64,000 nucleotides of DNA from positions 22,171,207 through 22,235,206 of the forward strand of contig NC_133665.1 in the NCBI RefSeq assembly GCF_037893015.1. Direction: 5' to 3'. The notes beneath the pieces are model-generated. The model was given only the letters and a program-made list of their open reading frames with translations. It did no database searches and was not told the origin of the DNA. Position numbers and translations under genes: made by a program. This stretch comes from Macrotis lagotis (lineage: Eukaryota > Chordata > Mammalia > Peramelemorphia > Peramelidae). Positions within the stretch are counted from its first letter, which is position 1. Each line of letters begins with the position of its first letter. This document shows, in pieces, positions 1 to 11,132 of this stretch.

Positions 1-900
1 GAGAATGGGCACTACCTCTTGAACTAGCTCATTTATGAATAGTTCTAATTGTTAGGAAACTTTTCTTGGCATCAAGCATCAATTAACCTCTTTACAACTT
101 CTGCACATTCCTCAGAGTTTTACCCTTTAAGGACAAACAAAACAAGCTTAATCTCTCCTCCACATGAATAGCTATTCTATATTTAACAGTGATCCTGTTT
201 GCCCTAAGCCTTCCCTTTTCTATAGTAAATACCTCTTGTTCTTCCAACTGATCCTCATGACAAGGATTCAAAACCTTTTGCCACTCTGATTACACTGTCC
301 AGTGTACTAAAGTCCATCTTATCCAAGGATCCCAGAATGGAACATAATGATCATCATGTGGTCTGTCCAGGAAAAGGTCCAGAGCAATGATGAATCATCT
401 CCTTATCTCTGGAAGTGAGACCAGATAATAAAGCCAAGGCTGTATATCATTGTATATCATTGAAGTTGTGGTCCACTAAAACTCCCAAATGTTTTTCAGA
501 TTGCTTAGTTAGCTAAATCTTTCTCATCTTGGAGTTACAAAGTTGACATGTTAAACTCAAATTAAGATTTCATATACATCTTTACTGAATATAATCTTAT
601 TCTGTTCAGCATAGGCTCCTAACTTGTCAAGATCTTTTGGAATACTGATTTTGTCATACAGTATGTTAGCCATCCTTCCCAGGTTTAAATGACTCACAAA
701 TTTGATGAACATGCCTCTTGTCCTGATAAAATGTTAAGCTACTAGGGTCAAATAAAGATTCCCTATGGCACTGCACTAGAAACTTCTTGGCAAATTGACA
801 TTGAATTATGAATGACTACTCTTTGAACCTGTCCATTTCTCCCATTACAAATCCATGTAATTAGATTATTGTCAAATAAACACTTATTTTCTCTATCTTT
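1..900 (-). mobile_element. CR1/L3-type LINE, 3' part, runs off the left edge
   Basis: Read on the minus strand, this follows the 3' half of a CR1/L3 reverse-transcriptase ORF. Recognisable segments are the stretch around 640-800 (GVPQGSVLGP / FADDTKL-type region, seen inverted as ggcactgcactagaaac and cacaaatttgatgaacatgc) and the later vDCKL-type stretch near 460-560. It is heavily decayed with no ORF left. Nearest alternative is another CR1-clade family. Confidence 0.72.
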
Positions 901-1077
901 ACCACAAGAAATGTGGCATCTAGTCGGTGTGGTATGGGAGAAAAGTTGGTAGACTCTCAGTTCTATTAACCATAGCTGTTACCTTGATATCCTCCTAGTT
1001 TAGATATTCTACCTTCTTTTCTGTCTTAATATATGAATTTATTATAATTATAAATTCATATATACTATATAGAGTTT

Positions 1078-1324
1078 TTGTTGTTCAGTTGTTTTTCAGT
1101 CATGTCCAACTCTGTGACTCCATTTGGGATTTTCTTGGCAAAGATAATTTGCCATTTTCTTCTTTAGCTCATTTTACAAATGAAGAAACTGAGGTAAATA
1201 GGGTTAAGTGACTTGCCCAGGTTCATATAACTGATAAGTATCTGAGGCCATATTTGAACTCAAGAAGAAGAGACTTCCTGACTTCAGACCTGGTATTCTG
1301 TCCACACTACCACCTAGTTGCCCC
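1078..1324 (-). mobile_element. MAR1-type SINE (tRNA head, CORE-like middle, BovB/RTE-like tail)
   Basis: Inverted copy. The tail reads ttgttcagttgtttttcag with catgtccaactctgtgactc at the left, and the tRNA-like head (ccacctagttgcccc) closes it at the right. Essentially full length. The tail matches the Bov-B-like end known for marsupial MAR1 CORE-SINEs. Confidence 0.85.
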
Positions 1325-1453
1325 TTAGTTTAATTACCTAGTTTAAAAAAAAAGCTTGTTTTATGATTTGTTCCTAAAGAAGTAATATTGGCTCTTTGTA
1401 ACCCTTCCTTTTCCATATTATCACTTGCTATCTCAGAAAGCTCCAAGGTAGAA

Positions 1454-1601
1454 TTTTTTTGGGGGGTGAGGCAATGTAGGTAAATGACTTGGCCAAGGTC
1501 ACACAGCTAGTATCAAGTGTTTGAGTTCAGATTTGAACTCAAGTCCTCCTGACTCCAGGGCCAGTGTTCTATCCACTGTGTTACCACTATCTAGGTGCTC
1601 C
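1454..1601 (-). mobile_element. WSINE1-type SINE, diverged
   Basis: Inverted tRNA-derived SINE: T-rich tail, then cacacagctag, gatttgaactcaagtcctcc, and a decayed head (ctaggtgctcc). More diverged than most copies in the window, and no clean target duplication was found. Confidence 0.78.
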
Positions 1602-1959
1602 ACCAAGCTATAATTTTCAAGGGAAATGAAGTTCAATTCGTTCATCTATAGTTTGCAGATTTTGTTCTTTTTTCTTTTGTTGAAAAAATAATTAAATTAT
1701 CTTCTCTCAATATGCAGAACCTCTCCTATTTTTTATGGTCTTTAAAATATCATTTAGAATTTCTCAGTAGTCAAATATTGGTGCTTGAGAAGATAGTATA
1801 TCTGGGTAAAGTGGTTTAAATTACCAAGAGCAATTAGATACCTATTTGACGTGGGCCAAATCACTTTCTATCTCCAGGCCTCAGTTTCATCATCTGTAAA
1901 ACAAGGAAGTGGGTAGTTGGCAAATATGACAAAAGATAAGAATAGTCAAAGTTGGAGAG
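1602..1959. other. No gene seen; one CORE-SINE fragment
   Basis: About 1838-1918 on the plus strand reads like the middle of a CORE-SINE (gggccaaatcactttctat ... cctcagtttcatcatctgt). The rest is AT-rich and unassigned. Confidence 0.45.
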
Positions 1960-2150
1960 GCCAAATCAACAAATCATCATAAAGTACCAGGCACTGGAAA
2001 TACAACTATAAGCCAAAAAAATTTTAAAAAGGCAATAGCACCTCTATTCAAAAAAATTACATTTTAATGAGGAAATGCAACACATAAAAGGAAGTTGAAA
2101 AGTCAGGGTGAATAGGTGAAAGCAGAAATTCTTCCTGGGGCATGGGGGAG
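1960..2150 (-). mobile_element. L2 LINE, 3' end
   Basis: The inverted L2 3' terminus is recognisable from accaggcactggaaatac followed by a decayed 'ccctgccctcaaggag' region and cattttaatgagg. Only the end is present. Confidence 0.58.
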
Positions 2151-2199
2151 AAAGACATAATAGTCAAAGACAGGGTGGCAGTGTCATCTGTCCTGAGAG

Positions 2200-2862
2200 G
2201 CACATTCATGTATGGTTGATAGGGCTGTGAGTTGGTCCAGCCATTCTGGAAAGGAATTTAGAATTATGCTAAGAAAGGACTAAAGTATGAATATTCTTTG
2301 ATCCAGAAATTATATTGCTAGATATATGTCCCAGTAAAGTCAATGATAAAAGAATATATGCCCCAATACAGCACTTTCTCTAAAAACAAAAAACTGAAAA
2401 TAAGTAAATTCTAATTGGATAATAGAGGGATAAATAAAAGTTGTGGTATAGAAAAGTAGTAGAGATATTACAGTTCTATAAGAGATGATGACTATGATGA
2501 CAGAGAATGGGTGGAAGACTTATATGAACTTATTCAAATATATGAACAATATACAAAATGACTACAACAACATAAATGGGAAGAACAGCAAAAGTCAAAA
2601 CCAAGTATTGTTTGTATCAGAAGAGATAAGACACTTTCTCCCACACATGACGTCTTTGCAGGTATAGGGGAGGGGAAAGGGTTGCAATGAGTTTGGAATG
2701 TAGCACATAATGTCAGATTTCTTCAAAATATCACTTAATTTTTCTGATATTCCTTCCACTTTTATTTGTTGTTTTTGTTTTTTGAGTAAGACATGGCTCT
2801 CAAGGAGAGATGGTTTGGGGTTAGAGAGATAGGGGTAGGTAATATAAAATATAGAGTTATAC
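2200..2862 (+). mobile_element. L1 LINE, ORF2 C-terminal end and 3' UTR
   Basis: The order of segments matches marsupial L1 ORF2 near its end: ccagccattctggaaagg, then a ttgatccagaaat block, then tggaagacttatatgaact, then an untranslated tail. No long frame remains. The WSINE1 copy at 2875 inserted at its right edge. Confidence 0.6.
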
Positions 2863-2874
2863 AAAATAACTTCT

Positions 2875-3040
2875 TTTTTTTTTTAGGGTTTTTTTTTTTT
2901 TTTGCAAGGCAAACGGGGTTAAGTGGCTTGCCCAAGGCCACACAACTCGGTAATTATTAAGTGTCTGAGACTGGATTTGAACCCAGGTACTCCTGACTCC
3001 AAGGCCAGTGCTTTATGCACTACGCCACCTAGCTGCCCCT
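2875..3040 (-). mobile_element. WSINE1-type SINE with target duplication
   Basis: Full-length inverted copy with an interrupted poly-T end and an intact head (cacctagctgcccc). It is flanked by 13-bp direct repeats CAAAATRACTTCT at 2862-2874 and 3041-3053, one base apart. Low divergence and retained CpGs mark it as a younger copy. Confidence 0.93.
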
Positions 3041-3053
3041 CAAAATGACTTCT

Positions 3054-4077
3054 AAAGTCTCATTTAGTTTTAGATCTGTGATACTTGGGATAAAACTCCC
3101 TGTTAGCCTTTTTGTTTGTCCTGTCCATTGCAAAGGTCACCCTCCTTGACAAAGAAAATGTTAACAATTGTGTAGTTCTTTTTTTCTGTTGTTAAATAGC
3201 AAGAAGTCCTATATATAGAAGGATGATGACTTTTACCATGATTACTAAATTTTTTATGAAGTTATGCCATTATGAATTTAATAAACAGCATGGACCAAAT
3301 TGAAATAGAAAAAACATACACATGTCCTGGAAACAGTCTCAAAAACAAAAACCTCAAACTGGGCAGTGCCATTACTAAAGATTATCTAGAGTTCCTTTCC
3401 TTTTTTTTAGTGAACTAAAGCCCCTTAATGTTTGAAGGAACATTAAAATGCTGAAATAAGGGGTGAGGGAATCATACAGGAAATTGAAAGGGAGTGAGAT
3501 GAAAGCTCACCATCTATAAAGGTGACTAATCTGAATGTGAACTTAATGCAGAAAGAAAGCATAAAAAGAAGAAGGAAATAGCACTGGCTGAGAAAGCTGA
3601 GGGAATTTAAATTGTTAGATGTTCTATGCTCTGGTGAAAGCTCCCAGACAATGGCGTGACATTTTTCTGATTTGTTTGGATATGGAAAAAGAAGCAACAA
3701 CATAAATTTGCAAAAAAAAAGAAGGAAATAATGAATTTATGTAGCAGATAGCTCTTTGGAAAGTCTGAAACCTCAGCATAGACTACAGAGTTATTGAATC
3801 ATGAGATTAAAAAGGATTTAAAATTTCTAACTGGTTTATCTCCTATCCCTGCTGTCCTTCATTGGTCCACACCTGAAATCTGTTTTTTTTTTTAGTTTGA
3901 TTCCCCCCACCATTCCCCTCTCCAAATATTCACTTATTAAAACAAAACTAAACAAAACAATACACTTTTTGTCCCTTTTCCTTTGCTAAGGTACAATAGC
4001 AGGAGAATAAAATATGATATCTACACTATTTAGATTCTGTTGTGATTATTTGTGTACATGCCTCATCTTCAAAATAT
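3054..4077. other. No gene seen; unassigned AT-rich DNA
   Basis: I recognise no element here with certainty. A weak CORE-SINE or CR1-like start may lie at about 3787-3860 (gaatcatgagatt...). A short minus-strand ORF at 3443-3703 has no recognisable protein features. Confidence 0.5.
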
Positions 4078-4176
4078 CATAAACTCCTAAAAGACAAGGA
4101 TTTGGTCACAGGTCTTTTCCTTCTCCATATATCTTGCTAATAAATGCTCAATAAATACTTTTTTGGATGAAGAGGG
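4078..4176 (+). mobile_element. L2 LINE, 3' terminus
   Basis: The end sequence runs from a decayed 'agctccttgagggcag' motif through taataaatgctcaataaat, the usual L2 tail. Only about 100 bp survives. Confidence 0.62.
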
Positions 4177-4199
4177 GGAGGGAGAAAAAAAGAAAGGGA

Positions 4200-4620
4200 A
4201 TTCATATTTATGTAATTTCTACTATGTACTACTGGTGACTGACTTGGTGTGCAGTGGATAGAGACTGGAATCAAAGACTCATCTTCCTGAATTCAAATCC
4301 AGCTTCCAACACATCTAGTTGTGTGAACCTAAGCAAGCCACTTAGCCTTGCTTGCCTTGATTCCCCCATCTATAAAATGAGCTGGAGAAGGAGATGGCCA
4401 ATTATTCTACTATCTTTGCCAAGAAAACTCCAAATGAGGAAAAACAACTAAACAACTATGTGCTAGCCACTATGCTAATTACAAATATTATCTCATTTGA
4501 TCTTCACAATAACCTTAGCAAATAAGTGCTTTTATTATCCACATTTAGCATAAGTAAACAGGTTTCCAGGGTCACACAATTAATAAGTGACTGAGGTTCA
4601 CAACCCTCTGAATCAATTTG
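4200..4620 (-). mobile_element. MIR-type SINE, split by a MAR1 insertion
   Basis: The left piece (4200-4230) and right piece (4455-4620) together give an inverted MIR: tctactatgt, ctagccactatgctaatt, tctcatttgatcttcacaa, then gggtcacacaa. The MAR1 copy at 4231-4454 interrupts it. Confidence 0.65.
4231..4454 (+). mobile_element. MAR1-type SINE inserted in a MIR
   Basis: Plus-strand copy: tRNA-like head, aaaatgagctggagaagga, tgccaagaaaactccaaatg and a short CAAC-rich end. It is flanked by ACTATGTRCT at 4221-4230 and 4455-4464 (one mismatch), which fits a 10-bp target duplication within the MIR. Confidence 0.85.
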
Positions 4621-5254
4621 TTCTTTGCTCATAGAAAAGATAAGTTGCTTACCTAACATACCCAGACACCTGCATGACAAAATTATTTTCAGAAATAATC
4701 TTGAAATTAAATTAACAATAAAGACCAGAAAAGAAACACAGTGAAAATTTTCTTTTATTGAACTTAGTGTATAGCCATGACAGTAAAAACAAACTATTAT
4801 TGTAGAAAAAAGGAAAAAGATAATGATTAATAATTTTAATTATATGATTTTTAAAAGAGAAAAAACAGACCCACATATTGATTTGCTGTAGTCATGAGTA
4901 ATAACATTATGCTTTCCATTTTGAGTCTGCAAGCTTGACAGTGACTTCATCAAAATTGATCTTCATATATTCGTGTTCCATAGACAGTATAGCCAAATTC
5001 ATCAATCTATGTTTGCTTACAGTTTGTTATAGAACATTTTTTTATTTTTTTTAACTTCAAAGAATTTCTTTCCCACAAAGTAACAGATATAAAACTAGTT
5101 AGGAAAAAATCTTAAACTTAAGTATGTTTCATAGAGATTAATAAAAAACTCATTTAAATTTTAATAAAATCAAAATATTTATAAAAGGTACAATTTGGAA
5201 CTAGTAAGTCCTACCACTGATATAACATTTCATTTTCTTGAGTCTTCATTTTTA
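4621..5254. other. No gene seen; unassigned
   Basis: AT-rich DNA with several A and T runs. No SINE, LINE end or convincing ORF recognised. Confidence 0.5.
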
Positions 5255-5268
5255 AAACACTTAACACA

Positions 5269-5424
5269 GGGGCATCTAGGTGGCCTAGTGATAGAGCACT
5301 GGCCCTGGAGTCAGGAGGACCTGAGTTCAAATTTGACTTCAGATACTTGATAGTTACCAACTGTGTGACCTTGGGCAAGTCACTTAACCCCACTGCCTTG
5401 CAAAAACCAAAAAAAAACCCCATC
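5269..5424 (+). mobile_element. WSINE1-type SINE with target duplication
   Basis: Plus-strand full-length copy starting ggggcatctaggtgg and ending in an A-rich tail. Flanks AAACACTTAACACA (5255-5268) and AAACATTTAATACA (5425-5438) form a 14-bp duplication with two changes. Confidence 0.92.
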
Positions 5425-5438
5425 AAACATTTAATACA

Positions 5439-5974
5439 AAAAAGAACAAGCATTTGCTTTAAAGATATTTTTCAAATATAGTAAAATATTTCATGTTTGA
5501 ACCAAAATTTCCACTTTAAAATGGCATGAATAAAAACTCCCAAGTAGTCATATAGAATGACAACTGAAGTCCTTAAAGTTATGTTTTTGTCTTTAAAATC
5601 ATTGTACTATCACTGTTTATTTTGAATCTAATCATTTAAACATAGGAATATATTGTACCACAGGAGTTAGAGGTACAAATTGTACCCTTAAAGCTAGTTT
5701 GAACAATTCTGGGTTGTTCTGAATTTTCTCTTAAAGCAAATATGTATCCTTTGAGCCCATGTTATTTAGAACTGGGGTCAGCAAAAGATATTTATTTTGG
5801 GGAGGGAGAAGTATTTTATCACTGGCATCCTTTAGATTTTTCCATATGTAATAACAATAAAAATTAGGTTTCAGTATTGTTTTTAAATTCCCCTAAGACA
5901 ATGTGCCCTCTTTTTGTTTGCGCTGGGGTTTGCCTGCTCAATCCTTTGTATGCTATACCTTTGAATCTGTTCCT
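5439..5974. other. No gene seen; unassigned
   Basis: AT-rich DNA with no element I can name and no coding signal. Confidence 0.5.
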
Positions 5975-6100
5975 TCAGTTGGAAATATAAGCGAAATGTA
6001 ATCTTCTTGAGAGGTAGAAACTATTTTGTCTTGTTTCCCCATTTCCTAGTTCTGTGCCTTGAACATGATGATCACTCAGTAAATTTTCTTTGAATCAGAC
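5975..6100 (+). mobile_element. L2 LINE, 3' terminus
   Basis: Sequence from ttcttgagaggtagaaact through cctagttctgtgccttgaac to a decayed 'caataaat' end is the L2 3' terminus. Confidence 0.62.
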
Positions 6101-6277
6101 TTCAGAAATGAATTGGTTCACAGGACTGATGTGAGATTGAAAGATGAATGGAGGTCACTTCTCTTGAATATTGCATAGAGACAAAATTTCTATATGACCC
6201 ATATATTTTATGGATGTCTTTCTTGAATATATTTCTGAATATTAGATCAAGAAAGAACTTAAGAAATCATCTAAACT

Positions 6278-6457
6278 CAGGAGTTCATAACTTGAAGTTT
6301 GTGAGCTTTTTCTTAAAATTGAGAGATTACTGACTTCCTCTATGATCCTCTGGATTTTCTTTTGCACATTTTTTTATTTTAGTCTTAAGAAAGACATTAT
6401 TGACTTCATAAGCCTGATAAGAGGATCCAAGACACACAAAAAGGTTAAGAACCTCTG
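6278..6457. mobile_element. Short non-autonomous DNA transposon (hAT-like) with terminal inverted repeats
   Basis: The ends are imperfect inverted repeats: caggagttcataactt at the left, and aaggttaagaacctctg at the right, whose complement is cagaggttcttaacctt. The 180-bp interior has no coding capacity. The CAG...CTG ends and length fit an old mammalian hAT MITE. I could not define a clean 8-bp target duplication. Confidence 0.6.
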
Positions 6458-6504
6458 ATCTAGTTAAACTGATTCTTGGTAAATGTTCTAAGTTCCATTT
6501 CTAG

Positions 6505-6592
6505 TTAGTGCCAAGTATCTGAGGCTGCATTTGAACTCCTATCCTCCTGATTCCAAGGCCAGTAACTCTATCCACTGCACCACCTAATAGCT
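6505..6592 (-). mobile_element. SINE head fragment (WSINE1/MAR1 type)
   Basis: Inverted fragment carrying gtatctgaggctgcatttg, cctcctgattccaaggccag and actctatccactgcaccacc. The tail is missing, so the subfamily cannot be told. Confidence 0.7.
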
Positions 6593-6785
6593 GTGTGACT
6601 TTGGGCAAGTCACTTAACCTTGATTCCTTTGCATTCGAGGTCATCACCAGTCATCCTGATTCCTATCCAGATGATTCTGGAGGAGAAAGTGAGGCTACTT
6701 GTCATGGCATCACCTCCCTAATGTCAAGGTCTTCTTGGAGTATACAGGACAAACATCATCATCTAGTTAGATTAGATGAGAACTT
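6590..6785 (+). mobile_element. Marsupial SINE-like element ending in GGACAAACA
   Basis: Sequence reads tgtgactttgggcaagtcac, a box around gattctggaggagaaagtga, catcacctccctaatgtca and a ggacaaacatcatcatc end. The same element recurs at 13616, 14806, 26738, 29697 and 60595. Its Repbase name is not certain to me; I use 'GGACAAACA element'. Confidence 0.65.
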
Positions 6786-6837
6786 ACATATCTTGGCTGT
6801 AAGTCCAATCTTCCTCTTATACATTGTACACAGATCA

Positions 6838-7140
6838 ATCGATCAAGTAGTTATCAAGCATCTGCTCTTTGCCAGTTCTATACAAAATGCACTGGGTATA
6901 CAAAGACAAAAAGGAAATAGTCCCTGCCACCAAAGAATTTACATTCTATTTGGAAAGACAATATGTCCATATAAAAGTATGTATAAAATAAAAAGATGAT
7001 AGAGGGAGAAGGAAGAGGTTTACTAGCTGCTCCTGCAGCCATAAGAGCAGATGGCACTTAAGTTGAGCTCTGAAGGAAACTAGGGGATTTTAAGGGGCAA
7101 ATATGAGGAAGGAATTCATAGCAGGTTTGAGAACAGACAA
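6838..7140 (-). mobile_element. L2 LINE, 3' part
   Basis: Inverted L2: caagcatctgctctttgccag, then tccctgccaccaaagaattt, then the further-5' region ending near 'gaggaaggaattcatagc'. About 300 bp of the 3' part. The 134-aa ORF at 6595-6999 is a read-through of this and the preceding SINE, not a gene. Confidence 0.7.
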
Positions 7141-7629
7141 ATCACACACACAGATGGGAGAGGGTAGGACCTGTCATCTGACAGACTCTCCTAACTCTTT
7201 CTCCCTCTCATTCCTTTAATGGGAGAATGAATACAGATACTAGCCTTCTTCAGTGGTATGAACTGGCAATTAGAATCTATTTACCATCCTTGGCAGAAGA
7301 CCTAATCAGGTTAAAATTGATTTTTATTAGACAATAAATATGAAAAATGAAATGTCCTAATGTTGAAGTAAATTTGACCTCAAAGTTGTCACTAGGACTT
7401 GATATGAAATGCTTTACCAAATTAGAGTTCTGTATAGGTACACCTTACTCAAAAGAAATTGAATAGGTAAAGGTAGGGTGAAGTGAAGGAAATCCAGGAA
7501 CCAGAATTGAGAGATAAGAAGATATTTGGGTGAAGACTGATAAAAGTAGAAGTAGAAATAATTTTGTCATCAGAGTTTAAATAGATCAACTAGATAAAGA
7601 AAATAAATGAGGGTCTAGAGAAAGAAATC
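7141..7629. other. No gene seen; unassigned
   Basis: AT-rich sequence. It may belong to the CR1/L3 copy that follows but is too decayed to say. Confidence 0.4.
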
Positions 7630-8470
7630 ATTTGCCTGACCTAAAGTAGTGATGGGGACTTCAGTTATTCATGTATTTTTGGGAGTTCTCTCTGCCCAAA
7701 GCAGAGCAACTGATAATTTATTTTGACTTGCCTTAGGTGATAATCTCACCCTTCAAAAAGAGGATGAATCAAAAAGGGATGTCTATTCTGGACATAATTC
7801 ATTTTATCAAAGATGATCAGGTTCTTTGAGTGGGAATGATGGGAACCCTAGGGGAAGTGATAGCTCATTCTTAGAGTTTGGGACAGAGGAGAAGAAATCC
7901 AGCAAAGTCTTACATGAATCTTAAATTTTTGGAATATAGATTTCAAAGGGTTCAGATAAGTAAGATAAATTGTCAGCCTAGAAGGAATGAAAGATATTTA
8001 AGAATAAAAATTTGTAGAAATAAAGAAAAAGAAAAATGGGATTTATCTGAAGAAATTGTTTGAAATGCAAACCAACTTGTTTTTTAAAGAAATATATAGA
8101 ATGTGAAAAGAAACTCCCAGTGCATAGGATGAACATAGCAGCATGGTGCAATCCTATAAGAATAGTCTCAAGAATGAAAAAAACTTATAATAAAAGGATG
8201 CCAAGAACAACATTAAAAATGTTAAATAATAATAACAGAAAAAAGAGAATCCAAGAAAAATAGAACTTTTGTTTGAGGTGAATGAAATTATAACTGAAAA
8301 TGTGATGACAGAGAGTACAAGAAGACCCTTTGAAAAATTGAGATATTACGACCTTCACTAAGAAGTTGCCTCTCAATGTGGCCCATTTCATCTGAGGTCT
8401 TGCCCAAGTGATTTTACCAGAGGCCTAATCTCTGGAATGGAAGGAGAAAGATGTAGATGGGAGGGAAGGA
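7630..8470 (+). mobile_element. CR1/L3-type LINE, endonuclease-end region
   Basis: The stretch gtgatggggacttcagttat corresponds to a GDFN-type endonuclease motif. It is followed by cttcaaaaagaggatgaatc and ggatgtctattctggacata, in the order known for CR1/L3 ORF2 (FLQ, ILDL). Later parts are rich in Lys codons as in the linker before the reverse transcriptase. No open frame of useful length remains. Confidence 0.62.
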
Positions 8471-8877
8471 AGAAGAGATAAATACTTTTGTCATTTTTTT
8501 TTTCAAAATTCACTTTTTGGATCAAAAGGGAAAAAAACCTCAATATGAAAGCAGTCTGATGTTTTATAAAAGTAATGTTATCTTGAGCTAAGAGTTATTG
8601 GCAAATATGCTACTTATCTGTGACCTAAGTTTAGACATCATGAGAACAAACAAGAAAAAGAAGGGTCAAAAATGAACAGTATTCCTTACTCTTAAGATTC
8701 TGAAAGTACAAATTGTCAAAGAAGTTATTAGAGTGGGCTTTAATACGTTTTTGTGGAAGAGAGATAGAAATGAAAGCCTTAGGGAGGGAAAAGGAGGTTC
8801 TAGAATACAGGTGTGTCACACGAGTCTTGAGATGTGCAGAGCAACAGACAGGAAGAAACAACCGACCAACACCTTGT
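8471..8877. other. No gene seen; unassigned
   Basis: No repeat or exon recognised. It contains GTGTGTCACACG, a small inverted repeat, near 8811. Confidence 0.45.
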
Positions 8878-8879
8878 TG

Positions 8880-9110
8880 TCTTTGATTTAGATAGATAAA
8901 TCAATAGAGCATTTATTAAGTGTTTTCTGTGTGATAGGTACTGTGTGAAGCACCAGGGAGACAACTAAAAAAATGGTCTCTACTTTCAGCAAGCTTACAT
9001 TCTGATAGAGTAAGACAAAACATAAAAGAGGAATGGAAAATGGGGATGGGGATTGGGAAGGGGTAGTAGGGGCAAGGTTGCTGGCAAAGAGCTAAATCAC
9101 TGAGAAGAAT
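8880..9110 (-). mobile_element. L2 LINE, 3' end
   Basis: Inverted L2 terminus: caatagagcatttattaag, gataggtactgtgtgaagca, gcttacattctgatagag. Confidence 0.68.
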
Positions 9111-9144
9111 GAGATCAAATCTTTTTTATGTTGGAGTTGATCAA

Positions 9145-9188
9145 CAGTATATTGATATATTGGTATACCAAATGATATATCAGTACTG
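9145..9188. repeat. 44-bp imperfect palindrome, AT-rich
   Basis: A perfect 12-bp core TTGGTATACCAA lies between arms GATATAT (9154-9160) and ATATATC (9175-9181). Outer arms continue as CAGTA (9145-9149) and TACTG (9184-9188). Two small bulges interrupt an otherwise self-complementary hairpin. It is not part of any element I recognise. Confidence 0.8.
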
Positions 9189-9339
9189 AGAGAGAGGATG
9201 ACTATCTTTTCAGGTAATAGTGTTAGCTCTTTCCCTTTTTCCTTACTTCCCCTATCTCAAAGCCATGTGGAGGGAAGAGGTTACTTTCTGCCCGGAGGAG
9301 AAGGGAGAGAGGGTAAGCCTAAAATGAGGAAGTCATATG

Positions 9340-9627
9340 TATCATCATCATCAACAGCAATGATTATTGTTAGTAGCTAGCATTTGTATAGAATTTTAAA
9401 ATTTGCAAAGCACTTTATAAATATCTCATGTCATTCTTAGAACATCCCTAGGAGGTAGGAGGTATTATTATCAACTTTTCCAAATAGATGAGGAAACTGA
9501 GGCAAGCAAAGGTTAAATGATTTAGCCAGGGTTGTACTACTAGTAAGTATTGGAGGCTAAATTTGATCTTAGATCTTCCTGATTCCAAATTCAGGGCTCC
9601 AACCATTTCATCACCTAGCTGCCTAAC
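9340..9627 (-). mobile_element. Composite CORE-SINE: MIR-type tail with marsupial SINE head
   Basis: Inverted. The tail reads agctagcatttgtatagaat and gcaaagcactttataaatat, then gaggaaactgaggcaagcaa, and it ends in the shared tRNA-like head cacctagctgcct. The head matches WSINE1 and MAR1, the rest matches MIR/THER. Confidence 0.75.
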
Positions 9628-10714
9628 ATAATACTTGTTATATATAAGTTCCTGAACTAGGAAGATTAAAAGAGAGCAGCTCTGTTCAGTAGTGCTGGGA
9701 TCCAGAATTTCTCCTATAGCAAGAATATAAAAATAACAGGAAGATGGTTTAGTCAAAGTTTTAAAAAATATAGTTATTGAGAACTGTCTACCTTATTTCA
9801 TAATGACTTCAAATCAGTTTATAATCTAAAGTAATGTAATGATGCCCCTGGAAGGTAAATGAAGTATTTTCTTACTGAAGTGTTTTTTAGGCTCTTTTAA
9901 TTTATTCATTGTGAATAATTTATGATGGTTGAACTTCCTGAGGAAACAGGATAACCTATGTTCTTCTCTTTTATCTATTTCTCATTTTTTCAATATCAAT
10001 GGTTTCTTTAAATAAATCATGGTGGAGATTGTTTGAATTGCATGCTCTATCATCTTCCCATTTTTATTCTTCTAATTTAGTACTGATTTTTATCTTTGTT
10101 CTAACAAGTCAATGATCTGAATTGCACGTGGAGATGATTCTGGAATGATTCCTGCATTTTCAGGGGTTTATTTCCTTCCTGTCAAAATTAATTTCATTTT
10201 TGGTGATATTTGCTGTTCTTCATGTCTTCTTCAGGATAGCTTTCATGATAGATAGGCATGAGGTTTCTGAAAGGTTATTAGCTAAAGGCTAATAAAGTCT
10301 TTTCTTTTCACATTTCTGAGTCATATTTTTCATTGCCCTCTCATATATCTATGTTTTCACTGAAGTCACTAAGTCATAAAATATATGCTGATGTAATTCA
10401 AGTCTTACTGGGAGTTTTTTATAATGTTTCTATCTCTTCATTGTCTACTGCAAATGTTGCTGCACAAGCTTATAGCTGTCTTCATAGCTTCTTTTTTATA
10501 AATACTTATCACATGTTCTGAAATAAATGACTTTTATTTACATAATAAAAATTAACCTCATTATCTCCTTTGTTTTCTCTCCAATTTAATTTCATTTTGC
10601 CTTCTGTTTTCATTCTTAAGTGAAAATGTCATTAATATGATTCCATTTCTTCTGTAGCATTGGTTGTAGAATAAGGATCTCAAAATTTATAGCATCAATA
10701 ATTAAATTATTTCT
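9628..10714. other. No gene seen; unassigned, possibly old LINE
   Basis: Over 1 kb of T-rich DNA without SINEs. The texture resembles an inverted, very old LINE, but I could not place any segment. Short ORFs here show no protein features. Confidence 0.4.
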
Positions 10715-10757
10715 TATACATCCATTAATTAACAAATATTAAGCATCTACTCTACAT
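10715..10757 (-). mobile_element. L2 LINE, terminal fragment
   Basis: ttaattaacaaatattaagc followed by atctactct fits the inverted L2 tail. Confidence 0.45.
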
Positions 10758-11132
10758 TAGGAGAGCTGGCCTAGGAGGCAGGAAAAACTTGGGATTGTGT
10801 TTCACCTCTTACTTTTACTGGGTGGGGGCAGCTAGATTGCACAGTGGATAGAGCACTGACCCTGGAGTCAGGAGGACCTGAATTCAAATCCAGTCTCAGA
10901 TACTTAATAATTATCTAGTTGTGTAGTCTTGGTCAAGTCACTTAACCCATTGCCTTAAATAAATAAAATTTAAAAATACTTGTACTGGCTGTGTGACCCT
11001 GAGCAAATCACATAACCTATCATTCCCCAACCAACACTCCAACACTCTCAGTTGCAGCAAAGGTGCTGATCTATCTAGGTAGAACGGAGTTTCCTCATGC
11101 AGAAAATCATTATTATCAATGAAATCACAGTT
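10758..11132 (+). mobile_element. Marsupial SINE ending in AATGAAATCACAG, split by WSINE1
   Basis: Left part (10758-10821) and right part (10978-11132) form one SINE. The right part reads gctgtgtgaccctgagcaaa, then cagttgcagcaaaggtgctg and caatgaaatcacag. This third SINE type recurs at 22560, 60262 and 62858. The WSINE1 copy at 10822 sits inside it. Confidence 0.65.
10822..10977 (+). mobile_element. WSINE1-type SINE nested in another SINE
   Basis: Plus-strand copy from the gggggcagctagattg head to an AAATAAATAAAATTT tail. Flanks ACTTTTACTGG (10811-10821) and ACTTGTACTGG (10978-10988) are an 11-bp target duplication with one change. Confidence 0.93.

Noticed and set aside
6595-6999. 134-aa ORF, one of the longest in the window
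   Set aside because: It translates a GGACAAACA element followed by an inverted L2 end.
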